Assembly: GCA_965116565.1 (NCBI GenBank)
Contig: OZ220699.1
Span: 2,666,001 to 2,730,000 of the forward strand
Direction: 5' to 3'
DNA length: 64,000 bases
DNA from: Bin87 sp965116565
GTDB taxonomy: Bacteria; Chloroflexota; Dehalococcoidia; Lucifugimonadales; UBA3495
The notes beneath the pieces were generated by a model that saw only the letters and a list, made by a program, of their open reading frames with translations, searched no databases and had not been told where the DNA came from. The position numbers and the translations under genes are program-made. Of the stretch, positions 26,439 to 35,002 are shown piece after piece; position 1 is the first letter of the stretch; the number at the start of each line of letters is the position of its first letter.

Positions 26439-26909
26439 ATGCCAGACCGACCCGAACATCAGCATCCCGATGCTCCTGAACAAATCGTTCCGCAAAGCTT
26501 GAACGACTACCTGGAAGTCATGACCAAAGCCGTCTTCCAGAGCGGCATGTCGTGGAAGGTCGTCAATGGCAAATGGGCGGGTTTCCAGGCTGGATTTCAA
26601 GGATTTGATGTGGGCAGAGTCGCCGCGATGGACGAGTCAGGGATCGACGATTTGGCCGCCGATACGCGAATAATCCGAAATCGACGCAAAATCGTTGCGA
26701 CTGTCCACAACGCCCAACGCCTCATCGAGCTCGACGAGGAATACGGTGGGATCCGCAATTACTTCCGCTCCCAAGGGGATTTCTACAGCGTTCTGAAGGA
26801 CGTGCGTAAACAGTTCAAGTACATGGGAGACACCGGCACCTATTACTGGCTCTACGTGCTTGGAGAGGAAGTCCCCGACTATGCGGAGTTCTGCTCCCGG
26901 GCCAAATAA
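26439..26909 (+). CDS. DNA-3-methyladenine glycosylase I (Tag)-like protein lacking the catalytic Glu
   Basis: About 156 residues from the ATG at 26439, which has AGGAG 9 bases upstream. The sequence FQSGMSWKVVNGKWAGFQAGFQGFDV matches the Tag helix-hairpin-helix core (consensus E-G-x-Q-A-G-L-S-W), followed by RIIRNRRKIVATVHNAQ and GIRNYF. At the position of the catalytic Glu this protein has Ala (the stretch before QSGMSW is TKAVF), and the N-terminal Cys and His zinc ligands are missing, as is the C-terminal H-x-x-x-C. It is therefore a divergent, possibly non-catalytic member. Confidence 0.72.
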   Translation: MPDRPEHQHPDAPEQIVPQSLNDYLEVMTKAVFQSGMSWKVVNGKWAGFQAGFQGFDVGRVAAMDESGIDDLAADTRIIRNRRKIVATVHNAQRLIELDEEYGGIRNYFRSQGDFYSVLKDVRKQFKYMGDTGTYYWLYVLGEEVPDYAEFCSRAK

Positions 26910-26977
26910 TTTATTGCCATCGGAAAATGTTCGTGGCAACATCTGATTACATCGCACGCCAATCGGAGGCCCAGCAA

Positions 26978-27568
26978 ATGAACACCCCAGAAGCTTGCCA
27001 ACTCGCTTTGAAAGAATGGGCCATCACGGTTGAGGCTCTCGCCGACGGGGATCAAATCCTCATGGTCCGCAAAGGCGGAATCCACGAGGAGAGCAAAGAC
27101 TTCAGAGTCGTGCATCCTGAATTCTTGCTGTACCCCACGTACCTGCACCAACGCGAGGACCTGCTGAAAGAGTCTCACCAGCCGAATCTCCGGCGTTTGC
27201 TCGAAGACAATCCCAGCGATTCAGATTCCGTAACATTCACCCATTGGGCGCGTGTACACGAACTTTTGGAAATCGACCAACTGGACAAGGTGGGGAGTCT
27301 AGCGCCGCACCACATCTGGACCGATACCTACGCCTCATCTCGGTTGCATTGGAAGCCCATGGTGCCGTTGACCATTATCTTGCTCCGCGTTTTCCGCATG
27401 GAGAACCCCACCACGGTACCGTTCATCCCCGAATACGGAGGATGCAAATCGTGGGTGGACGTCATCCCGACCGTCCGCCTGGGGAATGCCAAGCCGGTGG
27501 TCGAGGATGGTCGTTTTTCCGAGATGGTCGGAGCGATTCACGACAGCTTGGGTCTAGTGCCCGTATAA
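26978..27568 (+). CDS. DUF1802 family protein
   Basis: 196 residues from the ATG at 26978, which follows a GGAGG site by 8 bases. The segments ALKEWAITVEALADGDQILMVRKGGIHEE near the N-terminus and FLLYPTYLHQREDLLKE at about 51-67 match DUF1802, a small family of unknown function with a conserved RKGGI. No membrane or signal segment. It lies 68 bp after the Tag-like gene and may share its transcript. Confidence 0.75.
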   Translation: MNTPEACQLALKEWAITVEALADGDQILMVRKGGIHEESKDFRVVHPEFLLYPTYLHQREDLLKESHQPNLRRLLEDNPSDSDSVTFTHWARVHELLEIDQLDKVGSLAPHHIWTDTYASSRLHWKPMVPLTIILLRVFRMENPTTVPFIPEYGGCKSWVDVIPTVRLGNAKPVVEDGRFSEMVGAIHDSLGLVPV

Positions 27569-28036
27569 CCTCCCTCCCCTTTGGCCGGCGCTGTTGACAT
27601 CGTCGCTGCATTGGCGGAAACGGAACCGCCGATGTACGATTTCCTGTTCGATTTGGTGGTTGATCCGAAGTGTTCAGCATTGCCCGATCGCGATGGTCAA
27701 TGCCAATGCGATATACCATTCCGGTTCGACCGAACTCAGTTGGATGGTCTTGCTCTCGAATGGGCCAGTGAGGAAAATTTATCCTGGCCTGATCGGGTCG
27801 CACTACTTCTGCGACTGGACAAACTACCGTGGCACCAGGATGAAATCGCCTTTCACTGGTGAAACGCCGATGAGTCCGCGCGCATATCATCCGAGCGTCC
27901 TCGGAGGAGCACTCGGAAAGCCGGACGCCCGGTGACACTCGACTTCCTGTCGCATTTCCGGATAATCAGGCTTACGTTTTCTATGATCTCTGTGTCCGTG
28001 TAGCAATACCGGTCGACAGTTGTAAGGACTCCTACC
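27569..28036. other. Gap of about 470 bp without a recognised gene
   Basis: Short overlapping open frames on both strands (for example plus 27581-27862) show no family motif and no clear ribosome-binding site. I see no RNA gene. The right end carries the leader of the aldo/keto reductase. Possibly decayed coding sequence. Confidence 0.45.
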
Positions 28037-29044
28037 ATGAAATACCGCCATCTTCCCCGTACAGACCTGGTCCTTTCCGAAGTCGGCTTCGGCGTTTGGA
28101 CCGTCGCAACAAATTGGTGGGGCCGCATACCCGAGGAAACCCGCCGACAACTCCTGGAAGAGGCCTTTGAACTGGGCATCAATTTTTTCGATACGGCGGA
28201 CACTTATGGCGATGGCTACGGCGAGGAGGTTCTGTCGAAATTCATGAGCCACCGCCGCCACGACATGATTATCGCCACCAAATTCGGATACGACATCTAC
28301 GACCAGACAACGCCTCGTGTCGGACACCAGGAGCGGCCCCAGAAGTTCGAGCCCGAATTCATCCGGTTCGCTTGTGAACAATCCCTCCGCCGACTTAATA
28401 CCGACTACATCGACCTTTACCAACTCCACAATCCGCGTATCGCCGCCATCGAGGATGATGATGTTTTCGAGGTGTTGGAAGCGCTCAAGGAGGAAGGCAA
28501 AATCCGCTACTACGGATCGGCCTTGGGGCCGGACATTGGTTGGTTCGAAGAAGGTCAGGCCAGCATGGAGGAACGGCACGTCAGCAGTTGCCAGATCATC
28601 TACAGCATCCTTGAGCAGGACCCCGCCAAAGATTTCTTCCCCATCGCAAAAAAGGAACAGGTCGGCCTCCTGTCCCGGGTACCTCACGCCTCGGAGGCCT
28701 TGACCGGACGATACGACGAGGCGCCGGAGTTCGACGAGAACGACCATCGTTCATATCGGCGCCACCAGTGGCTTAGCGAGGCATTGGTAAAGGTCGAGCA
28801 GGTAAAGTTCCTGGCCGGCGAGGAGGTTGGTCGTTCCATGAGCCAGGCGGCCATTCAGTTCGTCTTGCATCAACCTACCATTACCAGCGTACTACCCAAC
28901 TTCACTACCCTCGACGAGCTAAATGAGTATTCGGCAGCTGTCGATACACCGCCACTCACTGAAGGTGATCAAGCAATCATCGACGATCTGTGGTCCAATA
29001 ATTTTTACGCTGGCGAGCCCGAGCCCGAATTCCGCGAGATATAG
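28037..29044 (+). CDS. Aldo/keto reductase
   Basis: NADPH-dependent TIM-barrel oxidoreductase, 335 residues. Catalytic set: Asp 52 or 55 and Tyr 57 (FFDTADTYGDG), Lys 82 (ATKFGYD) and the His in YIDLYQLHNPR at about 140. The C-terminal part has the MSQAAIQFVLHQPTITSVLPNFTTLDEL motif of the family. A hairpin terminator follows 25 bp downstream. Its substrate is unknown; the context (VOC protein, flavin reductase, CoA-transferases nearby) suggests metabolism of organic acids or aldehydes. Confidence 0.9.
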   Translation: MKYRHLPRTDLVLSEVGFGVWTVATNWWGRIPEETRRQLLEEAFELGINFFDTADTYGDGYGEEVLSKFMSHRRHDMIIATKFGYDIYDQTTPRVGHQERPQKFEPEFIRFACEQSLRRLNTDYIDLYQLHNPRIAAIEDDDVFEVLEALKEEGKIRYYGSALGPDIGWFEEGQASMEERHVSSCQIIYSILEQDPAKDFFPIAKKEQVGLLSRVPHASEALTGRYDEAPEFDENDHRSYRRHQWLSEALVKVEQVKFLAGEEVGRSMSQAAIQFVLHQPTITSVLPNFTTLDELNEYSAAVDTPPLTEGDQAIIDDLWSNNFYAGEPEPEFREI

Positions 29045-29068
29045 CCATGAAGGCCTGATGTCGGCATC

Positions 29069-29095
29069 GAGGGGCGGACTCAGAGCCCGCCCCTC
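29069..29095 (+). terminator. Hairpin terminator after aldo/keto reductase
   Basis: GAGGGGCGG pairs perfectly with CCGCCCCTC (9 bp) around a 9-base loop. It is followed by a weak GCCTT stretch, not a long T-run, so efficiency may be modest. Confidence 0.55.
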
Positions 29096-29220
29096 GCCTT
29101 GGCCTGCGGCCGCCCCGGACTCGGGGCCTCTGTTCATCCCCGGGCCTCATGGTGGGAAATCGTCCAAGGCGGTATGAGTAGTGCGGGCGCACAATACAAT
29201 TGCCGGTCCCGGACACCAAA

Positions 29221-29229
29221 TGCTATACT
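29221..29229 (+). promoter_or_regulatory. Extended -10 promoter of Fur-family gene
   Basis: TGC-TATACT lies 56 bp upstream of the ATG at 29286, after the terminator of the preceding gene. Same motif as upstream of the TatD-like and Ldh-family genes. Confidence 0.55.
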
Positions 29230-29285
29230 CGGACCGAGCGTTGCGCCTTTACGAAGGCCTGTTCGCGACGTCTCGGGAGGGTCCC

Positions 29286-29738
29286 ATGATGCAAAACGCG
29301 GTGGTTCAGCAACTTCGCCAGGGAGGCGTCAGAGTCACTCCTCAGCGTTTGGCAATCGCAGAAGCCGTGCTCAATTCTTCCGACCACCCCACCGTGCAGC
29401 AGATTCACGAGCGCGTACAGCAACACTTCCCTTCGATGACGCTGGCAACCGTTTACTCAACGTTGGGTGTGTTGTCCAAAAGCGGGCTGATCCAGGAGCT
29501 CCCATTCGCCAAGCAATCACGTTATGAAAGCAACGTCTCGCCTCATGTTAACTTGGTTTGCATTGGCTGCGGCAGCATCACCGACGCGGACCAAAGCAGC
29601 GAGACTATCGTCAAGCTGCGTGATCAGGTATCTACCGAGACTAGCTTCCACGTGATGTGGCAACGCGTTGATTTCCATGGTTGGTGTACGGCCTGCACCC
29701 AAGCGCACGACTTGCATCCGGCCGACCCCGGCCCATGA
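29286..29738 (+). CDS. Fur family transcriptional regulator (PerR-like)
   Basis: Metal-sensing repressor, 150 residues from the ATG at 29286 with a GGGAGG site upstream. The DNA-binding half has RVTPQRLAIAEAVLNSSDHPTVQQIHERV and LATVYSTLGVLSKSGLI; the metal half carries HVNLVCIGCGSI (Cys pair) and a second pair CTAC near the C-terminus, which bind structural zinc. The C-x-x-C pairs are PerR/Fur-like. Nearby ferritin and suf genes are possible targets, which is inference. Its stop overlaps the next gene (ATGA). Confidence 0.88.
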   Translation: MMQNAVVQQLRQGGVRVTPQRLAIAEAVLNSSDHPTVQQIHERVQQHFPSMTLATVYSTLGVLSKSGLIQELPFAKQSRYESNVSPHVNLVCIGCGSITDADQSSETIVKLRDQVSTETSFHVMWQRVDFHGWCTACTQAHDLHPADPGP

Positions 29739-30100
29739 TAAACGAGATCGTAGGTATCACTCTCTGGACCGCCGATCTGGACCGGTTGCTCCGGTTCTAC
29801 CGAGACACGATGCGGTTTCCGTTGCACTCATTCCATGAAGACGAAGGGTTCGCCGCCTTCCAATTGGGGAACATCCGCTTCAACGTTGGCCGCCACAGCC
29901 AGGTCCTCGGCAATTCAAAAGACCCGTTGCGCGTGATGCCGCACTTGGGGGTTGATGATATTCATGCCGAGCACGCGCGGCTTGTTGAGGAAGGCGTGGA
30001 TTTTATTCGCCGACCTGAACAGGAGCACTGGGGCGGTTGGGTTGCGACACTCAAAGACCCCGACGGCAACGTGCTCCAACTATTGCAGTTCCCGGAATGA
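29735..30100 (+). CDS. VOC (glyoxalase/bleomycin-resistance fold) protein
   Basis: 121 residues from the ATG at 29735, which overlaps the Fur stop by 4 bp. Signatures: ITLWTADLDRLLRFYRDTMRFPL, LGNIRFNVGRHSQVL and FIRRPEQEHWGGWVATLKDPDGNVLQLLQF, the closing beta-strand with the metal Glu pattern. VOC proteins form dimers that bind a metal and act on varied small molecules; the reaction cannot be told from the sequence. Confidence 0.83.
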   Translation: MINEIVGITLWTADLDRLLRFYRDTMRFPLHSFHEDEGFAAFQLGNIRFNVGRHSQVLGNSKDPLRVMPHLGVDDIHAEHARLVEEGVDFIRRPEQEHWGGWVATLKDPDGNVLQLLQFPE

Positions 30101-30112
30101 CCACGGGAAATC

Positions 30113-30152
30113 ATGAAACGACCGCGTGGGAAAAACCACACGGTCGTTTCAT
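30113..30152. terminator. Long bidirectional hairpin terminator
   Basis: A 17-bp stem (left arm 30113-30129, right arm 30136-30152, one mismatch) around a GAAAAA loop lies between convergent VOC and flavin reductase genes. The stem is unusually long for the window and both flanks have short A/T stretches, so it probably stops transcription from both sides. Confidence 0.75.
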
Positions 30153-30158
30153 AATCGA

Positions 30159-30818
30159 TCAGTCAGCCGCCCGCCCCGCAGACTCTTCCGCTGGCACATA
30201 TGTCGGTCGTACCAGTTCGTACACGTCGTCGGTATGACAGTACATGTTGCCCGCCAGACGACCTGTGGGTCGGAGTACTTCGTGCTTGATTCGGAGCCCA
30301 TTCGGCCCTTCGTACAGGACATCGTCCCGTACGTGCATCCTTACGATCTCACCGATCACGAGCCCATGGGCATGCGGTTGCTCTCCAATGTCAACCACCT
30401 GGACCAACCGGCATTCCATATTGACGGGAGATTCTAATACACGGGGGGCCTTGACCATCTCGCTTGGGGCCTCCGTTAAACCCGCCACGTCGAACTCGGA
30501 AACGCCTGTCGGATACTCGGCAGCCGTGGCGTTCATCGCGGCCGCAATGTCGTCAACCACCACGTTGACCACGTATTCGCCTGTTTCCTCGATGTTGGTC
30601 AGCGTGTCCTTGCGCTTGTCGTCCCAGCCTGGAGCTTTTCGCGACGATGAGAATATCAGCGTTGGCGGATTGTACGCCATGGCGTTGAAGAAACTGTAAG
30701 GTGCCAGATTCACGATCCCCTCGGTCGAAATGGTCGATACGAACGCAATAGGCCTGGGTACCACCACCCCGGTCAGGATCATGTTGAAACGATCAAAATT
30801 CTTTGGGTCAATTAGCAT
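30159..30818 (-). CDS. Flavin reductase family protein (FMN-binding split barrel)
   Basis: Uses NAD(P)H to reduce FMN, often supplying reduced flavin to two-component monooxygenases. I place the start at the ATG at 30818, preceded by AGGAG; the open frame reaches a GTG at 30872. 219 residues. The N-terminus has the split-barrel pattern RPIAFVSTISTEGIVNLAPYSFF and PPTLIFSSSRKAPGWDDKRKDTLTNIEETGEYVVNVV. This could serve the LLM monooxygenases in the window, though they are not adjacent. A -10 like TATAAT on the minus strand lies at 30874-30879. Confidence 0.82.
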   Translation of the reverse strand: MLIDPKNFDRFNMILTGVVVPRPIAFVSTISTEGIVNLAPYSFFNAMAYNPPTLIFSSSRKAPGWDDKRKDTLTNIEETGEYVVNVVVDDIAAAMNATAAEYPTGVSEFDVAGLTEAPSEMVKAPRVLESPVNMECRLVQVVDIGEQPHAHGLVIGEIVRMHVRDDVLYEGPNGLRIKHEVLRPTGRLAGNMYCHTDDVYELVRPTYVPAEESAGRAAD

Positions 30819-31739
30819 CTTCGGCGGCTCCTGTGGTCCGAACTCGGTTCCTCGTAGAAATGGATTTTGCACAATTATACCCCCCGTTTTGACCGGGAGG
30901 CCTCACGCGTACCCGGTTTCGTCTCGCGTGATCGGCGTGGTCCGGTTGCGCCTGCTGCCATTCCTACGAAAGAACGTCACCCCGTAAGAGAACGTCATCC
31001 CGTACTTGATACTGGGCCGGAATCCGGTAACCCAACGCACTAAACACTCCCGCTATTCCCCAGTGCTTTGGGTTGCTGGGCTCCTGCTTGCACAGCGGCG
31101 ACGACTATGGGATTCGCTCTGGTGTGACTCCGCCACCAACCGTGTACGCATGACGACACTGCTCCCTTGCCCCTGACCGCTGCCCATCCTTACCATAGAA
31201 CTACGTACCATCGAACTACGTGATCCCCCACATCCCAACCACCATCCCGGTCCCTCCACGGCCTTTCCATCGTCGCAGTTGCTTCCCATAGCCCGCTCAT
31301 CTGAACTACGTGATCCTCCAATCCGAACCACCATCCCGGTCCCTCCAGGGCCTTGCCATTGTCGCAGGCCTTTCCAGCAGCCCGCTCATACTGAGCCTGT
31401 CGAAGGACCAGCGGGCCGCAGTTCAACGGGCGGCAGTTCAAGGAACGTCCGGGCTGAAGCCATCGTTTCTGTTTGAATCATCGAATGACCCGGCCCGTCC
31501 CTCCCAAACCCGCTCACAGGCCCGCCAAAACCACCCATATCACCCCCAAACCCACCCAATCCACCACCATTGCATCCCCACCACCCGCTCCCGGCCCTAC
31601 TTGAATGAAACGAAATGAGCGGATATGAGCGGGATTTCCCAAAAATGACAGCCCGCCCCGTACTTGAGGGCGCCACCATCCTGATCCAGTCCCCGATCTT
31701 GTCCATCCATGTGAATAGCTCCCCGTCAGAGGTAATCCC
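30819..31739. repeat. Repeat-rich intergenic island
   Basis: No long gene here. Visible elements: two nearly identical units of about 88 bp in tandem at roughly 31213-31300 and 31302-31389, each containing 'accatcccggtccctcca'; a pair of close copies of 'aacgtcaccccgta/aacgtcatcccgta' at about 30970-31000; a TGAGCCTGTCGAAGGA core at about 31390-31410 flanked by CCCGCT and AGCGGG; and a C-rich tract at about 31500-31590. Such elements are typical of intergenic repeats spread in chromosomes of this kind. Confidence 0.6.
31380..31417. repeat. Palindromic 'TGAGCCTGTCGAAGGA' repeat
   Basis: CCCGCT and AGCGGG arms flank a core containing TGAGCCTGTCGAAGGA. This core is a dispersed intergenic element seen in many bacterial genomes (established observation, read from memory). 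Here it lies directly after the second tandem unit. Function unknown; it could form a hairpin. Confidence 0.6.
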
Positions 31740-32065
31740 ATGACCCTCTCCCAACTCCGCCGCCGCATCAACGCCCTCAAGCGCCAATTCGCCCATGAAC
31801 TCGCCATCATCAAGCTCCGCCGCATCGCCGAAACCGTCTCCAACGACTGGACTCCATCCGAACCCCCGGAGCCGCCGACGTCATCCAGCGCATCGTCAAA
31901 GCCGGTTTCCGGCTCCCGACTTTCGCTCGCCTCCGCCGCTACCTGGACGACACCCGACGAAAAGGCGTCGTCCCCCTCCCCAACACCATCGTCCTCAGTT
32001 TGCTCCCCTGGGCCGGGAACGACCGCTACCATCTACTGCTGCGCTGGGACCTTCCGGCCCCGTAA
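31740..32065 (+). pseudogene. Small conserved-looking gene broken by a -1 frameshift
   Basis: From the ATG at 31740 (AGAGGT upstream) the frame reads MTLSQLRRRINALKRQFAHE, an ordered amphipathic helical start. After about base 31875 the first frame decays into a Pro/Ser-rich run, while the next frame gives VIQRIVKAGFRLPTFARLRR followed by a strand pattern and stops at TAA 32063-32065. Joining the two frames gives a coherent protein of about 108 residues with three helices. I do not recognise the family. Lost one base in a CCGCCG run; this could be a real mutation or an assembly error. Confidence 0.5.
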
Positions 32066-32111
32066 CCACGGCCAACTCCCCGAGTGGATACGCGTGAGAC
32101 CGAGAGGCAAA

Positions 32112-32141
32112 TTGCCGACTCGCCTGGGGTTGGGATACAAT
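32112..32141 (+). promoter_or_regulatory. Sigma-70-type promoter of the CoA-transferase pair
   Basis: TTGCCG at 32112-32117 and TACAAT at 32136-32141 are separated by 18 bp. They lie 57 bp upstream of the ATG at 32198, just after the broken small gene. Confidence 0.45.
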
Positions 32142-32197
32142 CCTGCCACTCAAATCAACCAATTCCAGATTTAGCACGGGGTACTGGCGGATAGTTT

Positions 32198-33391
32198 ATG
32201 GACTTCGGGGGCCCGCTCACGGGCGTCAAAGTTTTGGACCTGAGTGAGGATATCGCCGGGTCTTTTTGTGGCAGGTTGTTGGCGGACTACGGGGCCGACG
32301 TGCTGAAAATCGAACCCCCCGGTGGATCCGCTATGCGCCGGGTCGGACCGTATTATCACGATGATCCGGACCCGGAAACGAGCCTGTTTTTCCTGATCTT
32401 GAACCTGAACAAGAAAGGGGTGACCATAGACCTGACGTCAAAGGCCGGAGGCCGGCTGCTCAGGGAATTGTCTCCCCACGTCGACCTGGTGATAGAAAGT
32501 TACCGGCCCGGCTATCTTGCCTCGTTGGATTTGGGATACGAGAACTTGTCCGAGGTCAATCCCAGCCTGGTTATGACTTCGATTACTCCTTTTGGTCAAA
32601 CCGGTCCGTACAGTCAATTTGCGGGCGAGGAAATCGTCTCATATGCCATGGGTATGGTGATGGGTATCAGCGGCGTTCAGGGTCGCCCGCCCCTGAAACA
32701 CGGTGGCTTCCAGGCGCAGTACCAAGGCGGATTGTTTGGAGCAGGCGCGACCGCCATGGCCCTGTTCGCCCAGGACCGGTGCGGCGTCGGTCAACACGTC
32801 GACGTTTCCGTCACCGAGTGCGTAGCCTCCACGATGATGGCAACGCAAACCATTTACCCGTTCATCGGCGGAGTGCAGATTCGCCGTGCCGACGGCACCA
32901 TGTGGGAAAACCCCATGCCCTGCAAGGACGGTTGGATCATCGTCCAGGCCGGCGGCGGAGCAACCTGGGAAGACATCGCCGACTTTTTCCGTGCTCCCGA
33001 GCTTTTGGAACCCCGATTCGCCGATCGGGCCCAACGCGTGCGCAACGGGCCCGAAATGGACCAGGTTGTGCTGGACGCGATCAAGGATCGCGAGAAATGG
33101 GAGTTATTTCCTAACGCAGCCGAAAAACGCATGCTGTTCGGACTCGTACAGACTCCCTCGGAGCTCGCTGAGTGTCCGCAGTTGGAATCACGGCACTTCT
33201 ATCGTGAAACGGAACATCCCGTCATCGGGACGGTCAAAGTGCCAGCCGAACTGTTCCGAATGACGCCTGCCGGTTACCAGTTGCGTATGGCCGCCCCTAC
33301 ACTCGGCCAGCACAATGTCGAAGTATTCGGCGACGGTCTCGGTTACAGCTCCGATGAGCTTTCTGTCATGCGCCAAACGGGTGTGATTTGA
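32198..33391 (+). CDS. CaiB/BaiF family CoA-transferase
   Basis: Class III CoA-transferase, 397 residues. N-terminal GVKVLDLSEDIAGSFCGRLLADYGADVLKIE and NLNKKGVTIDLTSKAGGRLLREL are family signatures; SITPFGQTGPYSQFAGEE leads to the catalytic Asp region. It is followed by and overlaps the coding frame of a second family member, which suggests a two-subunit or substrate-specific pair. Substrate unknown. Confidence 0.9.
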   Translation: MDFGGPLTGVKVLDLSEDIAGSFCGRLLADYGADVLKIEPPGGSAMRRVGPYYHDDPDPETSLFFLILNLNKKGVTIDLTSKAGGRLLRELSPHVDLVIESYRPGYLASLDLGYENLSEVNPSLVMTSITPFGQTGPYSQFAGEEIVSYAMGMVMGISGVQGRPPLKHGGFQAQYQGGLFGAGATAMALFAQDRCGVGQHVDVSVTECVASTMMATQTIYPFIGGVQIRRADGTMWENPMPCKDGWIIVQAGGGATWEDIADFFRAPELLEPRFADRAQRVRNGPEMDQVVLDAIKDREKWELFPNAAEKRMLFGLVQTPSELAECPQLESRHFYRETEHPVIGTVKVPAELFRMTPAGYQLRMAAPTLGQHNVEVFGDGLGYSSDELSVMRQTGVI

Positions 33392-33408
33392 TCGGGAGTG
33401 TTCAATCC

Positions 33409-34761
33409 ATGACGACTTTGCCCCTGGAAGGGATTCGGGTCTTGGACTCCACCTATGTCTTCGCACTGCCTTACACTGGCGGCCAGTTGGCCGACCTCGG
33501 TGCGGAGGTGATCAAGATCGAGGGACCGGGACGCCCTGATATCACCCGTGGAGGCGGCCTTTACGGCACGTTCCCGGACAACGACCCGGGCGAAGATTGG
33601 TGGAACCGGCCATCCACTTATCAGCTGCTCAACCGGGGAAAACGGTCCCTGGTGCTTGACATGTCGACCGAGGAAGGTCGTGAGATATTTCGTGAGTTGG
33701 TCTTGGTCAGTGATGTCGTCATGGAAAACTTCACGCCGCGCGTGATGCGCAGGTGGGGTCTGGACTATCCCAATCTGCGCAAGCTGCGTCCGGACATCAT
33801 CATGGTCTCCAACACGGGATATGGGCATGGTGACGGACCTTACTCGTCCTATCCTGCCCAGGCCACGACACAGGAGGGCACCCACGGCCATTGCTGGGTA
33901 ACGGGCTATCCCAACGACGAGCCATCAAAAGCAGGTCGCTCCTTCGTCGATTTCCTCTCGACGTGGAGCGCGATGTTCGCCATCGGTTCCGCCTTACGTT
34001 ACCGGAACCAAACGGGGCGCGGCCAATGGGTTGACATCGGCATGTACCAGGCCGGCGTCATGTTCCTGTCCGAGTATTTGATGGACGCCATGGCCAACGG
34101 ACGGGAGGGTGGCCGGATTGGTAACCGACACCCATACCGAGCGCCACAGGGCGCATATCCGGCATTGGGATCCGATGCATGGATCACGTTGTCGATTGCG
34201 GACAACGAACAGTGGGGCACTTTGTGTCGTTTGATGGAACGCGAGGATCTCGCCGCCGATTTGCGGCTCTCCACGCTGCGCGGTCGCCAGGAGTGCCACG
34301 ACGAAATCGATCGCGCCATTGCGAACTGGACAGGGTGCTACGAGAAGTACGAACTGATGCATCGGCTGCAAGGCGCCGGCATTGCAGCCGGGCCCGTGCT
34401 GAGCGGTAAAGAAGTGCATTTCGATCCGCACTACCGCAGCCGCAACTTCCTGGAGCGCGTGGAATATCCTCAGGAACGCGGCATGGGTACCCGCATCATC
34501 ATGGGAAGGCCGTACCGAATGTCCAAGACACCGTTGGAAGTCGGGGGCCCCGCGCCAACATTTGGCCAGGATAACCGGACGTTGCTGGAAGCGCTCCTGG
34601 GGAAAACGGCTGACCTAGTCGCCCAGTTGGAACAGGCTACGGTCATAGCCACTATCCCCACGACCGGCGACGCTTCGCCGGCGTTGGAACCCCAAGAGTT
34701 GGTGGAAAGAAAGCAATTGGCGGAGTGGGATCCGGAATACCGGCAGCGCTTGGGCATCTGA
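33409..34761 (+). CDS. CaiB/BaiF family CoA-transferase
   Basis: About 450 residues from the ATG at 33409, which has GGGAG upstream; a TTG at 33388 is an alternative. The N-terminus GIRVLDSTYVFALPYTGGQLADLGAEVIKIE and MSNTGYGHGDGPYSSYPAQATTQE-type region mark the family, and GQWVDIGMYQAGVMFLSEYL is the C-terminal subdomain. It carries an unusual C-terminal tail of about 50 residues after GKTADLVAQ. Likely co-transcribed with the transferase just upstream. Confidence 0.88.
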   Translation: MTTLPLEGIRVLDSTYVFALPYTGGQLADLGAEVIKIEGPGRPDITRGGGLYGTFPDNDPGEDWWNRPSTYQLLNRGKRSLVLDMSTEEGREIFRELVLVSDVVMENFTPRVMRRWGLDYPNLRKLRPDIIMVSNTGYGHGDGPYSSYPAQATTQEGTHGHCWVTGYPNDEPSKAGRSFVDFLSTWSAMFAIGSALRYRNQTGRGQWVDIGMYQAGVMFLSEYLMDAMANGREGGRIGNRHPYRAPQGAYPALGSDAWITLSIADNEQWGTLCRLMEREDLAADLRLSTLRGRQECHDEIDRAIANWTGCYEKYELMHRLQGAGIAAGPVLSGKEVHFDPHYRSRNFLERVEYPQERGMGTRIIMGRPYRMSKTPLEVGGPAPTFGQDNRTLLEALLGKTADLVAQLEQATVIATIPTTGDASPALEPQELVERKQLAEWDPEYRQRLGI

Positions 34762-34808
34762 TCTCCGTTGACGATTTTTGCCTCGGCGCATACTCTGGAT
34801 ACTAGCCG

Positions 34809-34880
34809 GGGCCCGTAGCTCAGTGGTAGAGCGTCCGACTCATAATCGGCAGGTCACAGGTTCGAACCCTGTCGGGCCCA
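34809..34880 (+). tRNA. tRNA with CAU anticodon (possibly lysidine-type tRNA-Ile)
   Basis: Acceptor GGGCCCG pairs with CGGGCCC, D-stem GCTC/GAGC, anticodon loop CTCATAA, T-arm with TTCGAAC. The top pair of the anticodon stem (T27-C43) is mismatched. CCA is not encoded. The body differs from the CAU tRNA at 13700, so the two CAU tRNAs probably have different identities; this one resembles tRNA-Ile2, read by TilS lysidine modification, but Met cannot be excluded. Confidence 0.9.
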
Positions 34881-35002
34881 CCTTTCCAACAGTGCAGTTT
34901 CAGTCGCCATCGGTACTGTGCAAATTCCGTCAATCCGCGTAGCGCGTCTGTATTTTCCTGTAGCCGCGTCAAACGTGCGAACATCCTTGTGGAGTGATTC
35001 CC

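Noticed and set aside
30970..31420. CRISPR array in the repeat island
   Set aside because: The repeats are few, not regularly spaced by unique spacers, and there are no cas genes.
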